NCBI GenBank assembly: GCA_003833135.1
Contig: QZLH01000651.1
Location: 9,317-70,560 of the forward strand
Length of the DNA: 61,244 bases
Origin: Oehlia diaphana
Taxonomy: Eukaryota; Glomeromycota; Glomeromycetes; Glomerales; Glomeraceae
Direction of reading: 5' to 3'
Part shown: piece by piece, positions 12,668 through 27,926 of the stretch
Layout of the letters: the number at the start of each line of letters is the position of its first letter
Numbering within the stretch: the first letter of the stretch is position 1
Position numbers and translations under genes: made by a program
Notes under the pieces: model-generated
Databases searched by the model: none
Told to the model about the DNA's origin: nothing
What the model saw: only the letters and a program-made list of their open reading frames with translations

Positions 12668-14118
12668 GTAACAAATAAATATTCTAAATTAGATAATAAT
12701 ATGATATTATCTAATATAATTCTTTTTGTTAACCTATTCCCTCTTTTTAGTTGTAATTTAAATATTTTAAAATCAAAATTTTCACAAATAAGGTTTAAAT
12801 TATCTGAAGAAATATTTATTCTATTCAATATTAATTCTTCAATTCTATTAGGATTAATAATGTCACTATTATCAACATCCATATTTAAATAAAAATTATT
12901 TAATAATTGACCAATGTCTTTACAATTATCCAATAATATTTCTAACGAATCATTAGTAAATATTAAATCAACTCCAGGATAATCGGTTTCAGGTTCTTCA
13001 GGTTGTTGAGTAATTGAAATTTTTCGTTGTGTTTTACAAAGGTTTGATAATGAAAATAAAAATTTTTCTGAGAAAGGACCATAATCTATTATTAATTTTT
13101 TTAATCTACAATAATTATTATTATTATTATTATCATTATCAATACTATCAGTTTTGTAAAAACAATTTTTGATTAATTGAAAAACGGTTTTTTCGGATAA
13201 ATTTTTATTCTCAGTAATATTTAAATATTCTAAATTATTAGAAATTTGAGTGATTATAAGTAATGATTCATCTAAACCTTGAAAAAGTAAATCTAAAGAT
13301 TTTAAATTTTTATTTTGTTGTATTAATAAAATTATTAATTGTTGTGGACATGAAGGTTGTATATCAATAGTTAAATGTGTTAATTTTGTTAATTTTGATA
13401 AATAAATAGAATCATCATTATTTTGTATTGTTGTAATTTCACTACTAATAGTATTATTACTATTATTACTACCACTACTACTACTACGTGTATGTAAAAC
13501 TTTTTTTGCTATTATATTTTTTAACTTATTTTTTTGAGTTGGTATAGTATTAATAGTTGTTGTTGTTGTTGTTGTTGATATGATCGTTTTTATAATATTT
13601 GGCATATTAAAATTTTCATCATTACATAAACCTGATATCAAATAATTAAGTATATTATTATTAATAATAGTACATCTTTTAAATTTTAATATATTTAAAT
13701 TTTCCAATAATGTAATAGATATAATAATACTTTGACTTAAAGTACAATTTCCAATTATAACTTCTTTTAATTTTCTACATTCACTAATACATTTACTTAA
13801 TTTCTCACCTGAAAGGTACGCTAAATTTGGACTATCTATTGTTATACTATGAATATTATTAACAAGATATTCATTTGTATGAATAGTATTATATAAATTA
13901 TAATGTGTTGTACGATCTAAAGTATAAAGGAATGAATCAACATTTTTAACAGTTTTTAAATTAACTTTAGAATAAAGAATTTTGGTAGATATTGTATTAA
14001 AATAATGTGATACTAATGAACTTGATAAAAGTGATTTTTTATCAACATATGAAAGTATAATTGGTAATATATCCATATTTGTTATTACTAAATATTTTGC
14101 GTGACTATAAGTTGACAT
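12457..14118 (-). CDS. F-box / leucine-rich repeat-like protein
   Basis: Single-exon 553-aa frame starting at 14118. Residues about 15-50 (MDILPIILSYVDKKSLLSSS followed by LVSHYF) match an F-box: LP.IL.YV....L...SLVS..F. The rest is a series of Leu/Ile/Asn-rich segments of LRR type (for example LKSLDLLFQGL, LEYLNI, LKKLIIDYGPF). F-box proteins dock substrates to the SCF ubiquitin ligase through Skp1, and LRRs usually bind the substrate; this role is family knowledge. Low-complexity inserts include Thr, Ser/Asn and Asn runs and 12 consecutive Asp near the C-terminus. Such intronless F-box/LRR genes are abundant in Glomeromycotina. It is tail-to-tail with STN1, so the transcripts probably overlap. 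Confidence 0.8.
12631..12668. repeat. In-frame ATC/GAT trinucleotide microsatellite
   Basis: About 12 tandem ATC units on the + strand encode poly-Asp in the F-box gene on the - strand. The repeat stays in frame, so length change would alter only the acidic run. Confidence 0.9.
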
Positions 14119-15077
14119 TTTTTTTTTCTTATTTTTTCTTTGAAAAAAAAAAAAAAATTTTAGAGAGTGAGAGAGGTGTGTGTGTGTGAATAAAAGAGAC
14201 GCGTTTTTTATTTGATTAATTTAACCTGATCTATCCAATTAAGGATAATTCCCGGACGTTATTCAGCCTAACTAGCCAGTTAGCATGATTATAACATAAT
14301 AGGCTTTTTTGCATAGATTATAATATTTATATACATACGTTAAAAAAAAAATCGGAAATCGGAGATAAAATAATTGTTAGCAAAATCAGAACTTTTTTTC
14401 TTTATTTTAAAATAATTACACTATTATGGTTTTCAATAAAATAAATTAAAGTGCTAAATAAAAAATGATTATTATGATAAGAATTTTTTCATCTATAAAA
14501 AAGGTAATATGTAAATATGATATGTAAAAAAAAAAATATATATATATATATATAATATAAAAGTACATATAATGAAATAATTCTATTCTGTACAATAAAA
14601 AAAAGACAAATAATAAAGAGGGGAGAAGGTAATATACAACTCTATCTGTACAAAAGTAGTCTAGAAAAGGGGCTGTTGCGAATTATTTTTTATGTGAAAA
14701 AGGTATATAAATTATAAATGTAAAATGCTGGTTGTTTTTTTTAAATTAATGCCGAAATTTTTTGGTAATTATCTATCATATGTGGATATATAACATAGTG
14801 CAATTAATTGAATTCGAGATTTACATGAGAATCGAAAATGGAGTTATAAAGGACTTGGCAACATACGAAATAATAGTTAAAAATATCTTCCGTGAATATA
14901 AGCTAAACAGGAATCGGGAACTATTCTATGAAATCATTCTTAGAATATCCTTCTTTCCTTCTGATCTTACCATATACTACCTTATTATCAGGAAAGTGAA
15001 TGATAGGTAGTACAGTCTATTAAATCATGATTTCATGATTTCAAAATGATAATTCAAACATCACAGTTTGATTGTCA
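14119..15077. other. Intergenic region between F-box gene start and phosphodiesterase end
   Basis: About 960 bp, with GT and TA dinucleotide runs near 14170 and 14540. One 82-codon frame on + (14762-15010) has no recognisable features. It probably includes the F-box promoter and the phosphodiesterase 3' UTR. Confidence 0.5.
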
Positions 15078-16642
15078 TTATTGAACATTACAACATAATA
15101 CGCTAGAGTTAGCTTCTTGGTTGTGATTACTACTATTATAATCCGAATTATTATCGACAGAATTATTATTAGTATTAGCTTTTCGCATATTCTTTGAAAA
15201 TAAAGACCATATAGATCTTCGTTTTGAACGATCTCCGTATCGAAAAGGAACATCCGAGGCTTCTGCTGTACTCAGAATGTCATCTCGGTTCGATGATTTA
15301 CCGCAATCATCTGATTGTGCTTCAGATCCTGGACCATCTGGTAAATTCAAAGGTCGCAAGTATGGCATAGTTCTTGCGGCGGGAACAGCGATAGGAGAAT
15401 TTTGTCGATTATCTAAGTTGACTATTTATGTATAAAATCGAGAGTTTTAGAAAAATATTCGATAAGATTAACCAAATAAATAAATAAATAATACTCCGAA
15501 TCATTACCAGAAGAACTGTTGTGTCTTAATGAACAATTATCACCTTCAGTTTCCTTCTTATCACTCCACGTTTTTCGATTTAATTCAAGATAATTAAGAG
15601 TAAACCCGATTTCTATACAAATAATAATTAAATTAAAAAGAAAAAATATTTAAAAAAAACTTTATAGATCAAAGATAAATACCTGGAATGAGATCACTAA
15701 CACTTTTAAAAAGTGGCATCGCACAAAAATCTATGAACCCTATCTGAGAATCAGGTTGTGATACACGACCATCATTTACTGGACCTACAGGTAATCCCAA
15801 TTTTCTCTCCAAGTCTCCTTGACATGTGAATTCTTGCAATAAAACATTGGACCATGATTTAGCAATATGATATGGTCTCGCCGTATTACTAATATCAGCA
15901 CATTTTATCAATGCTCCAATGATTATATTTTTCTCTTCCTCCAATTTTTGAGATGGGTTAAAATCTACTGATTCGAATCTTGATTTTTGTTCCTTAATAT
16001 CTTTAACGTATTTATGATGTAATTGCATGTCTGTTGCTAGAATTGCATTCACAACTATTTTTCGAAATTCTAAATAATGGGAATAAAATAAATAAATAAA
16101 TAAATAAATAAATTATAATAAATTAATTAATAAATAACGTTCAAAAAATTTTTAAATAAATTTACCTGAATATTTTGTTTCACATGGAGGTTCACTTTCA
16201 TAAATTTTAAATCCATATTTTTGCATTAAATTAAATAAAGTCATGACATGAAAACTTTCTAATACAGATTTATCATTGTATAACTGAGCCAATGGAGTTT
16301 GTGATTGTATCAAGAAATCATTATTAACTCCTGGATGACCAACATCATGACCTATGGAAGCCAACAATAATGCAAATACATCGGAATCTCTTAACAAATC
16401 ATTAGGACGACAACGTTGCTTATTGCTATTTTTACCCCGTTGGTTGTACCCAGCGGAAAATAAAGATGGTAATAATCTCATCTCACATAAGAAATAAAAT
16501 ATCGCTTGAAGAACATCTACGGCGTGAGTAAAGTTGTGATATGGATTGCTATCATGATATGCTTGTCGAATAGCTAAGAGAAACCTATGTAATGCATCTA
16601 TCCAAATAATAAATGTTCAAACTTAAACTTCCTTTTTTTTTC

Positions 16643-16673
<31 letters not shown>

Positions 16674-17268
16674 NNNNNNNNNNNNNNNNNNNNNNNNNNN
16701 NNNNNNNNNNNNNNNNNNNNNNNNNNNNNNNNNNNNNNNNNNNNNNNNNNNNNNNNNNNNNNNNNNNNNNNNNNNNNNNNNNNNNNNNNNNNNNNNNNNN
16801 NNNNNNNNNNNNNNNNNNNNNNNNNNNNNNNNNNNNNNNNNNNNNNNNNNNNNNNNNNNNNNNNNNNNNNNNNNNNNNNNNNNNNNNNNNNNNNNNNNNN
16901 NNNNNNNNNNNNNNNNNNNNNNNNNNNNNNNNNNNNNNNNNNNNNNNNNNNNNNNNNNNNNNNNNNNNNNNNNNNNNNNNNNNNNNNNNNNNNNNNNNNN
17001 NNNNNNNNNNNNNNNNNNNNNNNNNNNNNNNNNNNNNNNNNNNNNNNNNNNNNNNNNNNNNNNNNNNNNNNNNNNNNNNNNNNNNNNNNNNNNNNNNNNN
17101 NNNNNNNNNNNNNNNNNNNNNNNNNNNNNNNNNNNNNNNNNNNNNNNNNNNNNNNNNNNNNNNNNNNNNNNNNNNNNNNTAATATTACATTTTCTTCTAA
17201 AACTTATATATACGTATCTGTTCTTTTTTTTTTTAAAAAAAAAATTTTTTTTTTTTTTTTTTTTTTTC

Positions 17269-17300
<32 letters not shown>

Positions 17301-18779
17301 TCATAAATTCATACCAGTTGATATACCGAGTTCTCTTAATTCATCAAGTTCCATAGCATGTTCAAAAATAATAACAACACATCTCATTAAATCATCTTCC
17401 GATAACTTGTGTGAATCAAATTCCCAGTCGGTTAATTTTTTTTTAAGAATATTTGTTCTCTCTATTTCTGATGCAGAATTCAATCTAATATAATATTATT
17501 GAAAATTTTTTTTAATTTATGTCATAAAATTATAATATTAAAAAAAAAAAATGATAATAATCCGTAAATCTAAACTTGGAATATTATCTAATTTAAGGTT
17601 AACACACCTTGGAAAATTAGGGATATCTAATGGGGATAAAGAAGGTGTATAATATTGAATAATGGTATTAGTTAGCCTAAATACCAAGGAGTGAATGAAT
17701 GGTTAATATTTTCATCTATAATATGTAATGGATAATTTTAATTGTTCTATCAACACACCATTTATCTTTTGTAAAGATTTCATCAAGTCTATCTTCTAAA
17801 TTTGAAAATCTCCGTATTATAGAGCGAGGATATTCAGTAGAACGTGAAGGTGATGTATATGTTCTATGTACATGCTATAAGGTGAAAGAAATAGTTAATA
17901 AAGATTATTTTGATTATAAAATAATTTTTGAATAATTAAGGTAGTAATAATACCAAAAATATAGTTTTTGCAACTTCTGGTCTAATTGGTTTTAATAAAT
18001 AATCCGCAGCTCCTTTATTTAAACATTCCAACATAAAATCCGAATTCTCATTAAATGAACAAACTGTATAATATAAAAGGATATTTAGAAGACTAAATTT
18101 AATATAAAACATATAAAAAAAAATTAAAGATTTACTTACCGATTGGAATAACTCGTTCTAATGTTCCTTTTGAAATCTCCAAATTGACATATTTTAATAA
18201 TTCTAAACCATATAAAGTGTCTTTTTTGGTATGAATTTCGGAGAGAGAAACTCCTCCTTCCATAACTAAAAAGGATTCCCTTCTTGCATATAAATCTCGA
18301 CTAACACTCTCAGTATGATCAATATCTATTAATAAAATAATAGGTGGGCATCCAACATCTCTATTTTTTAATATGTTTATAGCTTTTGTTCCAGACGGTA
18401 CTGTGATGACTATATTAAATTTTTTTTTTAAAAAAAAAATAAATAAAAATAAAATTTGATTAATAAAATTGAGAATTTTTGAAATGCGAAAATTTTGCAC
18501 ATAAAGTGAATACCATCCAGTCAATAAGACTTTTCCTGATGGTATAAAGGTATATAAGGATGGGATATTGGGTTCCTATGGTAATAAATAATAATAATAA
18601 TAATAATATAAAAAATATATATATGTATATAAAATTATTCAAATAGTTCATAAGATACAATAAATTTTCCCATATCTTGAATCCAATTTGATCCCGAAAT
18701 AAAATAATATTTTTATCTAATATTACATTTTCTTCTAAAACTTATATATACGTATCTGTTCTTTTTTTTTTTTAAAAAA

Positions 18780-18817
<38 letters not shown>

Positions 18818-19054
18818 AAATTTTTTTTTTTTTTTTTTTTTTATCATACCTTCAGCGAAAATATTCAGGAAAATTTTGATCAAATCATCAATGTCTTGAC
18901 TATTATTAGCCTCGCAAGTGCACCTGTCACCGCTATTAGCTAAAAACGGGTTTGAAGAACGTGAGTTAACTGAATTTGAAGTTTGCGATGGTTGATAGGT
19001 GTGTTCAGTACAAGAACGATCGACCACCAGAACCGAGCAACGACTTGGCTCCAT
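15078..19054 (-). CDS. Receiver-domain class I cyclic nucleotide phosphodiesterase with C-terminal CaaX
   Basis: Ten exons with matching phase: 18850-19054, 18140-18409, 17954-18063, 17759-17874, 17608-17676, 17315-17484, 16166-16597, 15683-16069, 15508-15612 and 15078-15421. Total 2208 nt, 735 aa. Residues 1-195 resemble a response-regulator receiver: CSVLVVDRS at the start, IILLIDID with Asp97 in the phospho-acceptor place, IPIVCS (Ser161), and GAADYLLKP with Lys183. The second acidic residue after VVD is Arg, and there are Ser/Asn-rich and charged insertions. Residues about 260-600 are the PDEase I domain: WEFDSHKLSEDDL, PYHNFTHAVDVLQ, IGHDVGHPGVNN and KCADISNTARPYH keep the metal-binding His/Asp set. 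It should hydrolyse cAMP (possibly cGMP). The tail has a basic patch (SKRRSIWSLFSKNMRK) and ends CCNVQ, a CaaX box. The frame is open upstream of 19054, so the start may be farther 5'. REC-PDE fusion is known in Dictyostelium RegA, and PDE8 has a REC-like part. Confidence 0.88.
16674..17179. other. Assembly gap (506 N)
   Basis: Undetermined bases, bordered on the left by a long poly-A run. The gap falls inside the phosphodiesterase intron between exons 17315-17484 and 16166-16597. Both flanking exons are phase 1 and join as IST/DALHRF, so no coding exon needs to be missing. Confidence 0.98.
17180..17223. repeat. 44-bp repeat, copy 1, immediately after the gap
   Basis: Starts TAATATTACATTTTCTTC and is identical to 18718-18761. 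Both copies run into long T/A homopolymers. Copy 1 begins exactly at the right edge of the N gap, which suggests an assembly artefact rather than a biological repeat. Confidence 0.85.
18718..18761. repeat. 44-bp repeat, copy 2, in phosphodiesterase intron 1
   Basis: Identical to 17180-17223 and followed by similar poly-T/poly-A stretches (18762-18842). It lies inside the 440-bp intron between the first two phosphodiesterase exons. Confidence 0.85.
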
Positions 19055-21042
19055 GAACAGTGGTGACAGAACAGAATCTGTCGGGGTAGCTTGTATAAGA
19101 TTGGGAGCCAGCGGAACGATCTTTTGAAGGTATTTTTTAAAAAGAAAAATATTACAAATATATATATATATTTATGTATATATATATATAAATATATATC
19201 AAGGAAAAGATTCTACTTTTAAATACTACTAAAAGGTATCCAAGGATTTATTTTTTTTGATAAGTAATTCAAATTATCAGTTTTTATTATTCTATAATTT
19301 TGAGAATGTTTATGTAATGAGAAAGAAGTGTTATTAATGCAAGGTCTATAACATGTATTTACAAGTTTAACTAATATTTTTGTGTAATGCTGTATTTCTA
19401 AAGAAACGGTTATACCAGTAAGTTTGAAGTTATTGTTGTGTGGTGCTGATATATGCGTCAAAAGTATACAACAAAGTATATTGGTTACAGTGTATGTATG
19501 AGGTGCGCGACTTTCAAATAAACACTAGAGAATTAGAAGTCGCGAAGGATAAAGCGAATTGGGCACTTGAAAAAAAAAAAGAAATATAAATTAAATAAAA
19601 AAGAAATATATTACAATGGGTAACCAAAGTCTAGTAGCAGAATTTTTTTTTTCAAAAAAAAAAGATAATCTATAAAGTAGATATGTTCAAGGAAAAGAAG
19701 AAAAAAAAAGAAAAAAGAAAAAAAAGGTCTATTAAGAAAAATAAATATTTAAAAAAAAAAAGAAATTGTGAAGAAGAAATTTCGAAAATGAAAATGAATT
19801 TAAACTAATTAGATGTGAAAATTTAAATTATTTTTTTTTTTTTGCCCATTCGACTCTTTTAGAATATTTATTATTACTAAGTTGGTTGGACTGTGCTCAC
19901 TTGCTCAGTTCAAAATTTTTTTTTATATACAATACAATTATATGATTAGTTTAAATCAACTTGCATAATATAAATAATTATTTATATTGATCAATATAAA
20001 AATGATTGATTGTAACTAAAATATATTAAAATTACCAGATTTGTAATTTCGTTTCAATCAAGTCTGAATAATAATTAAGAAATAATTAGAAGTTAAAAAA
20101 GTCGAAAGAATCATATGAGCACATAGAAATCATAAAATTGTGTTCCAAAATCCCTAAAACTCCTTAATATTTTTAATTAAAGAAACGAGGAATTCATGAT
20201 GAAAAACTTTGATCATAAATTGTTTGATTGACGTTGAAATTTATTCATAAAAAAAAACAAATGATAGAGAGATTAACAATTTTAAGGAGAAAAAGCTAAT
20301 CAATAACTCACTAGGATCATTTTACTAAATTTGGATCAGAAAAAAAGAAGGGGAGGTGAAGAATTTAACCGGTGACAAATGGGGAAAAGGATATAAATTC
20401 ACCTTCTCTTCCCCACAAAATGTTGTGACCATCAAATGAAAGAGAGCGGGTAAAACAATTATTACAGATTTCACTTACGGTAAAAACTACAATACGTTTA
20501 ATAATTGTATTATCAATTTAGATAAAGAAATTTGGGATGAATAAATTTAGATGAAGGGCGTTATGAAATTACTAAAAGAGAAATCAGGCATGACTTTATA
20601 TTTCTTATACTCTTAAATATTCTTATAATCTTATTCTCCTTTTGTTACACAAGAAAATCTTGACAAGGTAATTTGTGGAGAAATCAGGATTAGAACAGGA
20701 TTTTACTAATTTCTGATTTTTTGTTGTTTATTTCTTGCATTTTTAATGTTGTGTTCGACACATTGATTTTTGGGTTGCACATTTTTGTTCTTTGGGAAGT
20801 TCCCTTGAACAAAGGAACAATCAAATCTCGTGGTTTTTGTGATTAATCATATGATTTATGGTTTCTTTTAAATATTTTTACTGCGCTTTTGTTTACATTT
20901 TCTTTGAAACAAGTTCTTTGTTATCGAATAGTTCCACTTTTGGATTCACTACTTGCTTGCATATTGGCAAAGGCTTATCAATAACTTTTAATTTTAAAGG
21001 AAGGTTTTTTAAGAATAATTTATTTTTTAAAAGATAATAATA

Positions 21043-21074
<32 letters not shown>

Positions 21075-23476
21075 ATGATAAAAATTTACATACCCGTAAG
21101 ATATCATTGCTGCGCCAAAAATTAGAAAATTTTCCGTCTTTTTTAAAATATATATATATATATATAATTTAGGTATCACATCCCGTGTCTTTGAATGATT
21201 GAATTTTTTCAACATTGTTCAACATTTCTTGCATTCTTGAAAAAAAAACAATATCTTGGATAGGAAACGAAACCGTACGTCCTTATTGTTTGATTTTTCA
21301 TTTTCAACCAAATGATCACATTTAACATGTGCTCTTCTTAAAAAATATGCAATTATTCATCTTTTGGGCGTTTTTCTCTCTCTCCTTTCAATGATCTTTT
21401 GTTTGATTTCTTTGTCAAATTTTTTTTTTTCTTGATTGAAAAAATGTTATTAACATTGGTAAATACAGATATATGTTTATTAGTGTTGATAATAATAATA
21501 GGAATAGAAATTGGTATAATGCAAAATGGCAATTGTAACGATCAATACTTTAAATTACTTTATTTTTAGTATACATCAACTAGAATTTCATTGTTCTATT
21601 GGTTCATTAAAAATAATATGTCAAAATTGTTTAAATAAATCCATCAAAAGAAAAAGGAGCTTTGAAAAAAAAAAAACCTTTCCCCTGAACAATTTTTTCT
21701 ATTGTCCGTTCATTCCGATCCAATAATTATTTTTTTTTTTTTTTTTTTTTTTTTTTTCGCGTGGATAAATTTGTCGATCCTAAAATATCTTTTACTGCGC
21801 TTTATTATTATTATCAATTATTATCATTAATCATCATTAATCATCATTAATAATTATTTATTATATTTCATTTAGGTCGCATGTTTTTTTTTTCTTTAAT
21901 GCGGCTGACAATTTTGCGTAACTAAATACCCCAAATATTCCAAATATTGAAAAAAAAAAAATTTTTTTTTTTTTTTTTGTTTCTTTTTCGGTTTTTACCT
22001 AATAGATCCTTAGTACGCAACGTGCCGATTAGTTTTTCTCCACAACTTTTTCGCGTGGCTTTTTTATTTTTGTAAATTATAAATAACAAAAAATAACAAG
22101 AAATCCGGCATAGTAAAAGTCTTAATTTTTTACGTAACCATCTCATTACTGATAAAAATAATCTCCTGATTTATTTTTTTTTTTTTAGGCATAACATATT
22201 ACATACACACACACAATGAATATAAACAAACAACAAATATGCAAAGATAACGGTTGTGTTTAATTGAACTTTTTAGAAAATTTTATATAAATTATAATAA
22301 TTATAATGAATTTTTTTTTTTTACGCCCTTTGATTTAAAAACATTTATCCATAGGCAAATCTCTGACTACTTTTGAAATATTGAAATCCATGGTCGGTAA
22401 ATCATCTATCAATTTTAGTTAGTTTATATTTTGTATAAGAATTTTTTTTATCCAATCAAATTTATATTTTAAATACTTGTAGTGATCGAACTTACAATCT
22501 CCTATTAGAATTATTAATCTTCCTTAAGAATACTATTATGATTGGAAGGGTATTTATAATTATAAATTGTCATATTTGGTAAATTTATTCATTATATAAA
22601 AAAAATAATATTGACTACTTTTGTTAAAAATTTTCATAACGATAAGCACTAAATAAAACTAAAACTTTGCATTTTTAAAAAGAAAAAAAAAAGAGATTTT
22701 TCTAATAAATAAATTTTTTTTTTTTTAAACTAATTGGAAAAGTGTATACAACAAATCATTCATTCATTATAAACATATATTTCAAGTAAAAAAAAAAAAA
22801 AAATTTATAATATATAAAGAATATATTAAAAAAATGAATACAGTAAACATTACGTTCATCAAAACGTCAGCATTTTTTTTTTGTTAAAATAATATTTAAC
22901 AAATCATAGAAATATTGATGAAAAGAATTTAAGAATTTATCTACTTTAATAACAACCATAAAAAGCTCTAATAAAAAACGATAAAAAGGTCACATGTTTG
23001 AAATGGATCAACCATTAATTATTTGATCAATTCCCATAAAAAATAATGAAGTAAAAGTACATCACTTAAAATAAAATGACCAATAATCATAATAATCACA
23101 AATATTGAAATAATATCATTGAATTTTTTTAAAAAAAAAATATCCAGTAATATCTATATCTACAAAATGTTATATATTTCTTGAACGAAAAAAGACAATG
23201 ATAAAATAAATTTAATAAATTTAGGATCTGAAAAACAAAATATTTGTCAACGAGAGGAAAGCCAATTAATTAAATCTTAAAGAAAATCTTTGTGTTAACA
23301 TGTCCAGCGATAAAAGAAAATTTTCAAATTAACCAATCGGTTCAAATAATATCTCTATATTATAACTCCCTACAAAATTTTCTTTAAATTAAAGATGGTA
23401 ACTCCTTTCCTTATCAGATTCATACTAATAACATAACAAGGTAGTAGCAATAATGAAAACTTGATATGCTCACTTT
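19055..23476. other. Long AT-rich intergenic region, no supportable gene
   Basis: About 4.4 kb between the phosphodiesterase 5' end and the kinesin 3' end. It should hold the phosphodiesterase promoter and 5' leader. Two short frames near 19219-19461 and 20893-21075 (both -) could be upstream exons but lack family signatures and a phase-compatible junction. Homopolymers of 15-20 T or A, ATT trinucleotide runs (about 21030-21070) and TA runs are common. No transposase or RNA gene was recognised. Confidence 0.5.
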
Positions 23477-26353
<2,877 letters not shown>

Positions 26354-26918
26354 ATTTACAGTTTATAGATCGACTGAGCTAAAAAAAAGTCTTCAATTTG
26401 AAAAAACGAAATTATATTACTATAAAAATGACTTTCGGAACTCCTTAACCATTCAAACTTCTGTAAACAAAACCGTGACCTGAAAACTCAAATTTGATCG
26501 GCCAATCAAATGATATTGTAACACCGGATGCGATTATGTAAGCTGCCACGTGATAGTTATTGTGGTATTTCACGAGATATAAAAGCATTGTATTTATCTT
26601 AAATAAGTATAGAGTTGTGACTTTCTGCTTTTTTTTATAAGTGCTAAACTTTTATATATATACTATTTTTTAATATCACTAAAAATTCATTAAATAATTT
26701 TTTTTTACAAATATATCTAATTACATTAATCTTATATTACTTAGATAGAATATTTTATTTATTTATAAATGTAATTTTATCTTTTCTATACAAGTAAATT
26801 TGTCTGAATTTTACCATTTAAAATATATTTAAAATTAATAATACAAAGTTTAAAACTTATTAATTTAGTAAAATAATATATATATTTAGTATATAAAATT
26901 TTAATCCCAGATATCTAA
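26354..26918. other. Kinesin-13 upstream region
   Basis: About 565 bp. The first 250 bp are less AT-biased (with CACGTGA-type sequence near 26550) and likely contain the kinesin promoter. The remainder is AT-rich and leads into the Tc1-like element. Confidence 0.5.
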
Positions 26919-27926
26919 TATAGTATATAACAAAAAAATTGTGGTGAAAAAAAATCTATATATATTGACAATTACAAATTCAAATTTAATGAAATTATAT
27001 TCTCATTTTACATCTTATTTTCATAGATATAACTAAATTGATTGAAGAATTGCATCCTATTCTTCAACCAAAAATTTGGTTAATTCATCAATATTTTGAG
27101 ACATCCTTTTTTTAACATTATTTTTAATGATCATTCATAATGGCCAATCTATTATGCACATCAAATTTTCAGTAATGAACTCCTTAGTGACATGTGATAT
27201 ATACTTTAGATCATTATCCTGTTGCAAACACTATCTTCTTTCATACATACTTTGTGTAGCAGGTAGAAGCTGGTTCTGCAATATACTGACATAAAATGGT
27301 CCATCCATAATATTAGTAAAGCAAATAAGAGTATTTTTCCTTTTTTTGAAATCCCACCCTATGCTATTACTTTTTAACAGAATTTTTGTAATCTCTAAAT
27401 AGGACTTTTATCACTTTTATGCTATTTCTTAACTTTATTTCTAAAAAGATCAAATGCTGTCTCATCTGTGAATATTGCCTGATTACAATTATCATTTAAA
27501 TGCTTTTCTACTTATTTTTTTTACATTTTAATATGCCAATTTGTGAGTATTGAAATTGCTATTGGTACAGAACTTTCATACTTTTTTTTTCATATGTCTC
27601 CAAATAAATTGATGTGAAATAGAGACATTTTGAGTATTTTGTATTTTAGCTGCAAGTTGGTGGATTGAAATAGCAGTATTTTTGCATAAATACTTCTAAT
27701 AACCCATGATATTATTGGTATAACTTTAGTTTTTTATTATTTTTAAGCCTATAATCATAATAAAAAATTAGAGTGTCATAAACATTTTATTTATAAAATA
27801 TGATTTATCTAAATTTAGAAATATTAATAGAATAATCTAAAATGATCTACAAATATACATTTTCATATTTATTTTGCAGATCTAGACTATTTTATCAACC
27901 ACAACTTTTTTCGTTATATACTGTAT
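26919..27926 (-). mobile_element. Decayed Tc1/mariner-type transposon
   Basis: A 1.0-kb element bounded by inverted repeats. Left end 26919-26954 reads TATAGTATATAACAAAAAAA then TTGTGGTGA. Right end about 27890-27926, on the opposite strand, reads TACAGTATATAACGAAAAAA then GTTGTGGTTGA. The outer dinucleotides are TA, as expected for Tc1/mariner target duplication. The interior carries a broken transposase on the - strand. Confidence 0.8.
27010..27850 (-). pseudogene. Tc1/mariner transposase remnant
   Basis: On the - strand, fragments of a DDE transposase are readable: AIFTDETAFDLFRNKVKK (the second catalytic Asp region), then YFTNIMDGPFYVSILQNQLL, then QQDNDLKYISHVTKEF, then NIDELTKFLVEE near the C-terminus. 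Stops interrupt the frame (after the NKVKK segment, after IIDWPL and before the final helix). The segment that normally reads WP..SPDLNPIEN is deleted. The copy is therefore inactive. Confidence 0.8.

Noticed and set aside
14762..15010. 82-codon frame on +
   Set aside because: It lacks an ATG at the track start, has no family features and lies in the phosphodiesterase 3' region.
16674..17179. Missing exon inside the N gap
   Set aside because: Flanking exons share phase 1 and join to give the usual spacing between LRELGIST and the PYHNFTHA motif.
18460..18660. Extra phosphodiesterase exon
   Set aside because: The only good GT donor (phase 2) does not match the phase 1 acceptor at 18409, while 18850-19054 joins it exactly and completes the receiver domain.
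20893..21075. Asn-rich 60-codon frame on -
   Set aside because: It derives from an ATT microsatellite; no junction to the phosphodiesterase could be placed.
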